Of a DNA stretch of 64,000 nt, positions 8,650 through 15,781 are shown piece after piece. The position numbers and the translations under genes were made by a program. The DNA comes from Algibacter_G agarivorans (GTDB lineage: Bacteria; Bacteroidota; Bacteroidia; Flavobacteriales; Flavobacteriaceae): assembly GCF_039543245.1 (NCBI RefSeq), contig NZ_BAABJJ010000002.1, forward strand, positions 1-64,000, given 5' to 3'. The notes under the pieces were generated by a model. That model was not told the DNA's origin and made no database searches. It saw only the letters and a list, made by a program, of their open reading frames with translations. Numbering within the stretch: the stretch's first letter is position 1; each line of letters begins with the position of its first letter.

Positions 8650-9183
8650 ATGAGTGATAAAAAAAAGGAAATAGTAACATTTGATGTGTTAATAGAAATA
8701 CCTAAAGGAAGTAGAAATAAATATGAATATGATTTTACATTACATAAAATTAGATTTGATCGTATGTTGTTTTCTTCAATGATGTATCCAGGGGATTATG
8801 GTTTTATACCAGAAACTTTGGCGTTGGATCAAGATCCTTTGGATGTCTTGGTATTGGGAACAGAACCTACTTATCCAATGGTGGTTATGGAAGTGAGACC
8901 TATCGGGGTTTTTTATATGACAGATGAAAAAGGACCAGATGAAAAAATTATATGTGTACCAGTTTCAGATCCCATTTGGAGTAAAAGAAAAGATATTTCT
9001 GATTTAAATCCACACAGGCTTAAAGAAATAGAACACTTTTTTCAAGTATATAAAGATTTAGAGAAGAAAAAAGTAGATACTGGTGGCTGGGGAAATGCTG
9101 AAGCTGCCATTAAAATTTATCATGAATGTGTAGCACGTTATGATAATAGTGAGCACAAGAAAAAAAGAACGTTTACCATATAA
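8650..9183 (+). CDS. ppa: Inorganic pyrophosphatase, family I soluble
   Basis: A 177-residue cytosolic enzyme hydrolysing PPi to two phosphates, with Mg2+. The family signature DxDPxD is DQDPLD at residues 60-65, carrying the metal-binding aspartates. The fold-specific EIPKGSRNKYEYD and DYGFIPET segments are present. Length is normal for bacterial family I enzymes. It is a single-gene unit with its own promoter and a strong terminator at 9207-9240. The membrane pyrophosphatase follows 350 bp on, so two enzymes using the same substrate sit together, one dissipating and one conserving its energy. Confidence 0.96.
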   Translation: MSDKKKEIVTFDVLIEIPKGSRNKYEYDFTLHKIRFDRMLFSSMMYPGDYGFIPETLALDQDPLDVLVLGTEPTYPMVVMEVRPIGVFYMTDEKGPDEKIICVPVSDPIWSKRKDISDLNPHRLKEIEHFFQVYKDLEKKKVDTGGWGNAEAAIKIYHECVARYDNSEHKKKRTFTI

Positions 9184-9534
9184 TTGGAATTTCAATTTCA
9201 AGATAAAAAAGACCATCTTTAATAATTAAGATGGTCTTTTTATTTAAAATATATCCAATAGATATTTGTTTTATAAAAATGGAAAAAAGAGGTTTGAATT
9301 GGTTTTTTAATACTAAACCATCGAGCGGGACTATGAAATCTTCGATAGTTTATTGTGTAAATTTATTCGTAAAAACAAGAAAAAACTAACATATATCATA
9401 GTATTAAAAATAATATAATTTAAGGGCGGTTTAGATACAAAATCTTTAATTAATAGGGGTTTTTTTTATCACTTATATTTTCCTATTTTTGGCTCTGTTA
9501 AAAAATAACTGATTTAATAATTAACTAACTTAAT
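9184..9534. other. Intergenic region between ppa and hppA
   Basis: It holds the ppa terminator, then AT-rich DNA with an imperfect inverted repeat AAACCATCGA (9315-9324) / TCGATAGTTT (9342-9351). A TATTTTTG box (9484-9491) lies 43 bases before the hppA ATG, without a clear -33 TTG. No coding sequence was found. Confidence 0.5.
9207..9240 (+). terminator. Rho-independent terminator after ppa
   Basis: A perfect 13-bp stem AAAAGACCATCTT / AAGATGGTCTTTT with an 8-base loop, followed by an AT-rich tract. It lies 23 bases after the ppa stop. Confidence 0.9.
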
Positions 9535-11928
9535 ATGGAATTAATAGTAAAATTTTTACCACTTTTTGGTGTTGTAGCTTTAATTTTCGTTTTTCTAAAA
9601 AGCGGATGGGTTTCGAAACAAGAAGTTGGCGATGAAAAAATGTCACGTATAGCTAAGAATATTGCAGACGGAGCCATGGCATTCTTAAAAGCAGAATACA
9701 AAGTTTTAGCAATTTTTGTGGCTGCAGTGGCTGTCTTGTTATATTTTAAAGGCGCATCAGAAGTAGGGTCAAACGGTATGGTAGCCGTATCCTTTATTAT
9801 TGGAGCTATTTGTTCTGCTTTGGCCGGATTTATCGGGATGAAAGTGGCAACCAAAGCCAATGTAAGAACAACACAAGCTGCTAGAACATCATTAGGTCGC
9901 GCATTAGAAGTTGCGTTTGCTGGTGGTGCTGTAATGGGATTAGGTGTAGTAGGTTTAGGAATCTTAGGATTGAGTGGCTTATTTATGTTATATCAAGGTA
10001 TGTGGCCCGGAGCTGGAAATTTATCGATGGTATTAAATGTACTTTCAGGATTTTCATTAGGGGCTTCATCTATTGCATTATTTGCCCGTGTTGGTGGTGG
10101 TATTTATACCAAAGCTGCCGATGTAGGAGCGGATTTAGTAGGTAAAGTTGAAGCTGGTATTCCAGAAGATCATCCATTAAACCCTGCGACTATTGCTGAT
10201 AACGTTGGAGATAATGTAGGTGACGTTGCTGGTATGGGAGCCGATTTATTCGAATCTTATGTAGGTTCTATTATTGGTACAATGGTTTTAGGAGCATTTA
10301 TTCTAACACCAGATTTTAATGGTTTAGGAGCTGTTTACTTGCCTTTAGTCCTTGGAGCTGTAGGTATCATAATGTCTATACTTGGAACCTTTTTTGTAAA
10401 AGTAAAAGATGGAGGAAACCCACAAACAGCATTAAATATTGGAGAATTTGGTTCTGCAGGATTAATGGTTGTGGCGTCTTATTTTATTATTAATGCTTTA
10501 ATCCCTGAATCAATCGATGGTTTACCTTTCGGGGCAATGGGTGTGTTTTGGGCAACAATTTCTGGTTTAATTGCTGGTTTAGGTGTTGGTAAAATAACGG
10601 AGTATTATACAGCTACTGGTAAAAAACCTGTCATGTCAATTGTCGAGCAATCTGAAACTGGAGCAGCTACAAATATTATTGCTGGTTTAGGTGTTGGAAT
10701 GATGTCAACAATGATTCCTATTCTTTTGATTGCTGCTGCTATCATGGTATCACATCATTTTGCAGGTTTATACGGTATCGCTATTGCAGCGGTAGGGATG
10801 TTAGCAAACACAGGAATCCAATTAGCAGTTGATGCTTATGGGCCAATCTGTGATAATGCAGGTGGTATTGCTGAAATGGCAGAATTACCAAGCGAGGTTC
10901 GTGAACGTACTGATAAATTAGATGCTGTTGGTAATACAACTGCGGCTGTTGGTAAAGGTTTTGCTATTGCTTCTGCGGCATTAACAGCTTTAGCATTATT
11001 TGCAGCGTTTATGAAAACTGCTGGTGTAACTGCAATAGATGTATCTCAGCCTAAAATTATGGCAGGATTATTAGTTGGTGGTATGTTGCCATTTGTATTT
11101 TCGGCTTTATCAATGAATGCTGTTGGTCGTGCTGCTATGGCAATGATTGAAGAGGTTCGTCGTCAGTTTAGAGATATTCCAAAATTAAAAGCTGCTTTAG
11201 AGGTTATGAGAGCTGTTGACTCTGATATGTCGAAAGCAACAAAAGAACAAAGAGCCATTTTTGATGCTGCTGATGGTGTTGCAGATTATGGAAAATGTAT
11301 TGATATTTCAACAAAAGCATCGATTAAAGAAATGGTATTACCGGGGTTATTAGCTATTGCTGTTCCTGTTGCCGTTGGATTTATTGGAGGTGCTGAAATG
11401 TTAGGAGGCTTACTAGCAGGTGTAACAACTTGTGGTGTGCTTATGGCTATTTTCCAATCGAATGCTGGTGGTGCTTGGGATAATGCTAAGAAAACCATTG
11501 AAGAGCAAGGTAAAAAGGGGACAGATGCGCATAAAGCTGCAGTTGTAGGTGATACAGTTGGAGATCCGTTTAAGGATACTTCAGGACCTTCATTAAACAT
11601 ATTATTAAAATTAATGTCGGTTGTAGCCTTAGTAATTGCACCTAGTATTGCATTATCATCAGATGTTGTTACGGTTTATGTATCTGATAAAGATACTACA
11701 GAAGTAGTAAACAATATTTCTAAAGAAGTTAAAGTAGAAATGAATGAGAATGAAGATGGAACTGTTAAAGCTGTTTTGACTACAATTACAACTGAAAATG
11801 GTGAAGCATCTAGGAGCTATGAAACATTTAATGGTACTGAGGCAGAAGTTAAAGCTCAAATTGAAGCTGCAGCTGAGGTTACTCAAACTTTTGTAGCTTC
11901 ATTTGATAAAATAGAAGACGATTGCTAA
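9535..11928 (+). CDS. hppA: Membrane-bound ion-pumping pyrophosphatase
   Basis: A 797-residue polytopic pump coupling PPi hydrolysis to H+ or Na+ export. The signature DVGADLVGKVE and the following DNVGDNVGDVAGMGADLFES block hold the Mg-PPi ligands. The GNTTAAVGKG segment has alanine at the position that is lysine in K+-independent enzymes, so this looks like the K+-dependent class. H+ versus Na+ specificity is not settled. The last 80-90 residues after the final helix are hydrophilic, acidic and rich in T/E/V, longer than in many homologues. The gene is monocistronic with a terminator at 11950-11979. Confidence 0.95.
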   Translation: MELIVKFLPLFGVVALIFVFLKSGWVSKQEVGDEKMSRIAKNIADGAMAFLKAEYKVLAIFVAAVAVLLYFKGASEVGSNGMVAVSFIIGAICSALAGFIGMKVATKANVRTTQAARTSLGRALEVAFAGGAVMGLGVVGLGILGLSGLFMLYQGMWPGAGNLSMVLNVLSGFSLGASSIALFARVGGGIYTKAADVGADLVGKVEAGIPEDHPLNPATIADNVGDNVGDVAGMGADLFESYVGSIIGTMVLGAFILTPDFNGLGAVYLPLVLGAVGIIMSILGTFFVKVKDGGNPQTALNIGEFGSAGLMVVASYFIINALIPESIDGLPFGAMGVFWATISGLIAGLGVGKITEYYTATGKKPVMSIVEQSETGAATNIIAGLGVGMMSTMIPILLIAAAIMVSHHFAGLYGIAIAAVGMLANTGIQLAVDAYGPICDNAGGIAEMAELPSEVRERTDKLDAVGNTTAAVGKGFAIASAALTALALFAAFMKTAGVTAIDVSQPKIMAGLLVGGMLPFVFSALSMNAVGRAAMAMIEEVRRQFRDIPKLKAALEVMRAVDSDMSKATKEQRAIFDAADGVADYGKCIDISTKASIKEMVLPGLLAIAVPVAVGFIGGAEMLGGLLAGVTTCGVLMAIFQSNAGGAWDNAKKTIEEQGKKGTDAHKAAVVGDTVGDPFKDTSGPSLNILLKLMSVVALVIAPSIALSSDVVTVYVSDKDTTEVVNNISKEVKVEMNENEDGTVKAVLTTITTENGEASRSYETFNGTEAEVKAQIEAAAEVTQTFVASFDKIEDDC

Positions 11929-11949
11929 ATAGATTATAAATTTCAAATG

Positions 11950-11979
11950 AAAAAACCACACCAATCGGTGTGGTTTTTT
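11950..11979 (+). terminator. Rho-independent terminator after hppA
   Basis: The stem AAAAACCACACC / GGTGTGGTTTTT with loop AATC, followed by T residues, starts 22 bases after the hppA stop. Confidence 0.92.
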
Positions 11980-12000
11980 TGTATTTTTAACTAAACTGTT

Positions 12001-12044
12001 ATGGACTGCAAGTCCATAGGCTTTTAAAGCAGACTGAAGGTCTG
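12001..12044. repeat. Twin small hairpins (ACTGCAAGT type)
   Basis: Two short palindromes lie in tandem: ATGGACT-GCA-AGTCCAT (12001-12017) and CAGAC-TGAAG-GTCTG (12030-12044). They are followed by AAATTCGTG-type direct repeats around 12050 and 12112-12127. They lie between hppA and the App1-like gene and look like dispersed intergenic repeats rather than terminators, since no T-run follows. Confidence 0.5.
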
Positions 12045-12190
12045 TTGCATTCGTGAAATTCTAAACCATACTATTTGCGAATATATTTTAGAAAAAGAAT
12101 GGATTTGTGGAAATTCGTGAAATTCGTGGCTAAATTTTTTAAAAGCTATAGCTAACTACATTTCAAACAAATCAAAAGTAATTACGTTTT

Positions 12191-13189
12191 ATGTTCAAAA
12201 AAGACCCACTTCAAATCATTGCTTTTCAAACTTACGGAACACCAAACCATGTTTATTTAAGGGGAAGAGCCATAGAAGATGAAAGTATTGATTTAGAACA
12301 AAAGGGTAAGTTCAAATTACTTTTAAATGCCTGGAAGCGTTTTGAAACCGATGAAATAAAAAATACAGAACTCATAATTAGACTAGGTAATGATACATGT
12401 TTTTACACCAAAACTGATAATAAGGGTTATTTTTTATTAGATGAAAAGGTTGATGATATTAGTAATTATGCTAATGAAGCAGGTTGGGTTCAACTAGAGT
12501 TTTCTTATAGAGAAAAACATCTGACAAGAACCATACAATTAGATAACCGATTTCCAGGAGAGATGCTCATTCCGTCAAATAAAGCGTCGTTTGGGATAAT
12601 TAGCGATATTGATGATACGATACTACACACTGGTTTAAGTTCTATATTGAAGTGGCGAGTCCTTATAAACACCTTTTTAATTTCAGCAGGAAAACGAATT
12701 CCGTTAGAAGGAGCACCGGAGTTTTATAATTTATTGCATCAAGGAAAAACGGGGCATGATGCTAACCCAATATTTTATGTAAGCCATAGCCCATGGAATT
12801 TATACCGTTACCTCGAATTCTTTTTAAAACAGAATAGCTTTCCCAAAGGGCCAATCTTACTGCGAAGTTTTAAGGATATATTCAAAAAGAACTCTGGTGA
12901 TAGTCCACAAAAACAAATAGAAATCGTCAATATTTTAAAAACCTATCCAAAGTTAAAATTCATTTTAATAGGCGATAGTGGTGAGCATGACCCTGATATT
13001 TATAAGGAAATAGCTGAGGCTTACCCTAAAAGAATTTTAGCCATTTATTTGCATAGTGTTAACCATAAAAAGAAAATGCTTCATGTGTCCAGATTATTTA
13101 AAGATTATAAAAGAACACCTGTTCTTTTGGTTGATAGTAGCTATCTAGCTATTGAACATGCTAAAGAAAACGGTTTTATTAGAGGTTAA
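12191..13189 (+). CDS. App1-like phosphatase (DUF2183)
   Basis: A 332-residue cytosolic protein with the App1 phosphatidate phosphatase catalytic domain, a HAD-like phosphatase related to yeast App1. The catalytic DxDDT motif is DIDDT at residues 139-143. A second HAD motif (YVSHSPWN) and the GDSGEHDPDIY motif near residue 258 complete the site. The N-terminal 120 residues form a beta-rich domain typical of bacterial members. The bacterial substrate is unknown; phosphatidate is the eukaryotic one. It converges with the kinase gene, the stops overlapping by 4 bp. Confidence 0.82.
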   Translation: MFKKDPLQIIAFQTYGTPNHVYLRGRAIEDESIDLEQKGKFKLLLNAWKRFETDEIKNTELIIRLGNDTCFYTKTDNKGYFLLDEKVDDISNYANEAGWVQLEFSYREKHLTRTIQLDNRFPGEMLIPSNKASFGIISDIDDTILHTGLSSILKWRVLINTFLISAGKRIPLEGAPEFYNLLHQGKTGHDANPIFYVSHSPWNLYRYLEFFLKQNSFPKGPILLRSFKDIFKKNSGDSPQKQIEIVNILKTYPKLKFILIGDSGEHDPDIYKEIAEAYPKRILAIYLHSVNHKKKMLHVSRLFKDYKRTPVLLVDSSYLAIEHAKENGFIRG

Positions 13190-13800
13190 AACAACCCATT
13201 AATTTCAGCATCAATAGTATTAATAACGCTACCTAAATCTTCTGGATTATCAACAAAATTTAAATTGTCTACATCTATGATTAACAATTTTCCTTTATCA
13301 TAGCCGTGAATCCAAGCTTCATAACGTTCATTTAATCTACTTAAATAATCAATACTAATTGAGTTTTCGTAATCACGACCTCTATTGTGAATTTGCGAAA
13401 CTAAATTTGGAATAGAGCTTCGTAAATAAATTAAAACATCTGGGCCTTTAACTAAAGATTCCATTAAATCGAAAAGCGATTTGTAGTTTTCATAATCCCT
13501 ATTCGTCATTAAACCCATGGCATGTAGGTTAGGCGCGAAAATATGAGCGTCCTCATAAATTGTTCGGTCTTGAATAATATCTTTTCCGCTTTGATGAATT
13601 TGTAAAACCTGACGAAATCTACTGTTTAAAAAGTAAACCTGTAAATTAAAGCTCCAACGTTCCATTTGATTGTAAAAATCATCTAAATATGGATTGTCTA
13701 CTACGTCTTCCAATTGTGCTTCCCACTTATAATGTTTTGCTAATAATTTAGTGAGTGTCGTTTTTCCAGCGCCAATATTTCCGGCAATAGCAATATGCAT
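13186..13800 (-). CDS. Deoxynucleoside kinase family protein
   Basis: A 204-residue salvage kinase of the dNK family (deoxyadenosine/deoxyguanosine kinases). The P-loop GNIGAGKT is at residues 7-14. The substrate-binding segment with the QMERWSFNLQVYFL helix and the catalytic DRTIYED motif (DRS/DRT of the family) follow. The LID arginines lie in the IHNRGRDYE stretch. It phosphorylates a deoxynucleoside in the cytosol, but which base is preferred cannot be read. The upstream secreted-protein gene ends 3 bases before its ATG, so they form a two-gene unit. Confidence 0.88.
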   Translation of the reverse strand: MHIAIAGNIGAGKTTLTKLLAKHYKWEAQLEDVVDNPYLDDFYNQMERWSFNLQVYFLNSRFRQVLQIHQSGKDIIQDRTIYEDAHIFAPNLHAMGLMTNRDYENYKSLFDLMESLVKGPDVLIYLRSSIPNLVSQIHNRGRDYENSISIDYLSRLNERYEAWIHGYDKGKLLIIDVDNLNFVDNPEDLGSVINTIDAEINGLF

Positions 13801-13803
13801 AAT

Positions 13804-14583
13804 TTACTTGATTTTTAGTTGGAATTGGTGTAAGGTTTCATTGTTGTAAATATACAAGGTTTCATTGGTTACAAAAAACTGATTTATTAATAAATTTTGT
13901 GTTTTAATTGGAAGTGGTTTGTCACTATTTTTTTTCAAATAAAGAAGCGAATTTTCTTTTTTTAATAGGATGTTATCATTGCTTTCAACCAAAGATGTAT
14001 ACCCTTCATTTTTTAGTTTTTTTACTAAGCTGCCAAAATAATTATACATGTAGATATAATTTTCTGTGAGTAACCAGCAATAATTGTAATTGCTTTTTAG
14101 GTCTATAACCGTGCTTTGAACAGGAACGGTTTGCGCCCGGGTTGTTCGTGTTTTGTAATCAAAAAGTTCTAGTTTTTGAAGGTCTTGGTTAAATACCCAT
14201 ATGGTATTATCATGTCCTGTAGAAACGTGTGAGATGTTTTTATATTTATTAAGCGCATTAAAGTCTATTTTAAAAATTTCAGCTAACCTGTTATCAAGAG
14301 TAACAACAGTATTGAAATCTTTATAGAATAGATTAATTTTTAAAGGATTAAATGCATGCGCAGAATATAGATTCCCTAATTGTAAGTTGTTATATGTAAT
14401 GGTTTTATTAGTGTCTTTTTTGTTGAATACACTGTTGTTTATAAAGTAGGTCGTCCCAAAATTATCAACAGAAACAAGAGTTTCAATAGTTAATTTTGTT
14501 TTTTTAATAAAAGATGCTTCAATGGATTCTTGAGCAAATATTGAGTAAGGTAAAAGAAAAAAAAGGTAAATGATGTATTTCAT
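13804..14583 (-). CDS. Secreted protein of unknown function, beta-rich
   Basis: A 259-residue exported protein with signal peptide MKYIIYLFFLLPYSIFAQ. The mature part is made of repeated short beta-type stretches (for example NTIWVFNQDLQKLELFDY and NYCWLLTENYIYMYNYFG), which suggests a beta-propeller-like fold. There are no catalytic motifs and no lipobox. It lies directly upstream of the deoxynucleoside kinase (3-bp gap). Such a pair is an odd functional match, so cotranscription may be incidental. I do not recognise a named family. Confidence 0.7.
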   Translation of the reverse strand: MKYIIYLFFLLPYSIFAQESIEASFIKKTKLTIETLVSVDNFGTTYFINNSVFNKKDTNKTITYNNLQLGNLYSAHAFNPLKINLFYKDFNTVVTLDNRLAEIFKIDFNALNKYKNISHVSTGHDNTIWVFNQDLQKLELFDYKTRTTRAQTVPVQSTVIDLKSNYNYCWLLTENYIYMYNYFGSLVKKLKNEGYTSLVESNDNILLKKENSLLYLKKNSDKPLPIKTQNLLINQFFVTNETLYIYNNETLHQFQLKIK

Positions 14584-14586
14584 ATC

Positions 14587-14774
14587 GATTTGAAAAGTAC
14601 AAAAATCAAACCACTTTTATTTGTTATTTTGATAAAATAGAAACTGTAGACTTCTCAACACCACATATCTTACATACGCTTGAAGCCATTTTGAAAAAAA
14701 AATGGAAAAAAGAATGCTATGAGCATAATTGTGATGATGGTGCTGGGAGCATAGAAATTAGAATAGGTGGTTAG
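14587..14774 (+). other. Open frame without start codon, possible gene remnant
   Basis: In the 290-bp gap before the GLPGLI gene one plus-strand frame stays open for about 62 codons and ends at TAG 14772-14774. It reads ...IETVDFSTPHILHTLE..., then a lysine-rich helix-like stretch. No ATG, GTG or TTG is in frame at its beginning. It may be the tail of a decayed gene or simply chance; no family was recognised. Confidence 0.25.
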
Positions 14775-14874
14775 TTTTTTAAGAATTATTTAACACATAA
14801 GTGATTAAACTAAATAGTACGTTTTGGAGTCAAATAAAAACTTTAGTTTTATTACGAAACAAAAACATGCTATA

Positions 14875-15750
14875 ATGAAAATTAATTCCGTAAAATTAAT
14901 AACATCCGTTTTTTTAATCCTAACCTCACTGTTCTTATTTGCCCAAAAAAGCTTCCAAGGTAAAGCTTACTATCAGACAAAAACAACTGTTGATATGAGT
15001 AATTTTGGAGGTGGTAAATTATCTGAAGAACGAAAAAAGCAAATAGCAGACCGCATGAAGAACGCTTTGGAGAAAGTATATATTCTAACATTTAATCAAT
15101 CAGAATCATTGTATAAAGAGGAAGCGGGTTTGGAGACTCCTGGGCAAGGAGGCGGCGGTATGCGTTTTGGGATGATGAATGCTACAGGTGGCAATCAATA
15201 TAAAAATGTAAAAGCGCAGCAATTAATACAGGAACAAGAATTTTTTGGGAAACAGTTTTTAATAAATGATAGTTTACGAAAGTTAGATTGGGAAATGGGA
15301 GCTGAAACTAAAATGATTGGCAAGTATATGTGTTTTAAAGCTACTGCAGTTAAAAAAGTTGAAGGCTTTGATTTTAGTAGTTTTAGGCGAAGACCGAATG
15401 ATGAAAAGCCCCAAGATTCCACAAATACAGAAAATAAAGTGGTAGAAAAAGAGGAAGCACCTAGAGAAATAATGGTTACTGCTTGGTATACACCACAAAT
15501 ACCGGTTAATCAAGGGCCGGATGTATATTGGGGGTTACCAGGATTAATTTTAGAAGTGAGTGCCGATAGAACAACTATTTTATGTTCTAAAATCATATTA
15601 AACCCTTCAGAAAAAGATGTTTTTAAAGTGCCTTCAAAGGGAAAAGAAGTCACCCAAAAAGAGTATGACATTATCGTTAAGAAGAAAACGGAGGAAATGC
15701 GAGAAATGTTTAGGAATAGAGGTGGTAGAGGCGGTGGAAGACGAAGGTAA
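14875..15750 (+). CDS. GLPGLI family protein
   Basis: A 291-residue secreted protein of the Bacteroidota GLPGLI family, named after the motif seen here as YWGLPGLILEV near residue 223. The ATG at 14875 gives a clean signal peptide ending at FLFAQ; the upstream TTG at 14824 would bury it. The mature protein has a glycine-rich patch near residue 95 (GQGGGGMRFG) and a basic Gly/Arg tail (RGGRGGGRRR). Function is unknown; GLPGLI proteins are usually encoded beside TonB-dependent-receptor-like barrels, as here (31-bp gap), and probably act with them at the envelope. Confidence 0.9.
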   Translation: MKINSVKLITSVFLILTSLFLFAQKSFQGKAYYQTKTTVDMSNFGGGKLSEERKKQIADRMKNALEKVYILTFNQSESLYKEEAGLETPGQGGGGMRFGMMNATGGNQYKNVKAQQLIQEQEFFGKQFLINDSLRKLDWEMGAETKMIGKYMCFKATAVKKVEGFDFSSFRRRPNDEKPQDSTNTENKVVEKEEAPREIMVTAWYTPQIPVNQGPDVYWGLPGLILEVSADRTTILCSKIILNPSEKDVFKVPSKGKEVTQKEYDIIVKKKTEEMREMFRNRGGRGGGRRR

Positions 15751-15781
15751 TTTAGGTGTTAATCAATCAAAAAACCATTTA

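Noticed and set aside
9525..9860. Minus-strand ORF over the hppA start
   Set aside because: A shadow frame of a strongly coding membrane protein, rich in A/P/T codons from the other strand; no family.
12001..12044. Second terminator after hppA
   Set aside because: The hairpins lack a T-run and lie after a strong terminator that already ends the transcript.
15617..15781. N-terminal extension of the barrel protein
   Set aside because: This stretch lies inside the GLPGLI gene in another frame and precedes the real signal peptide at 15782.
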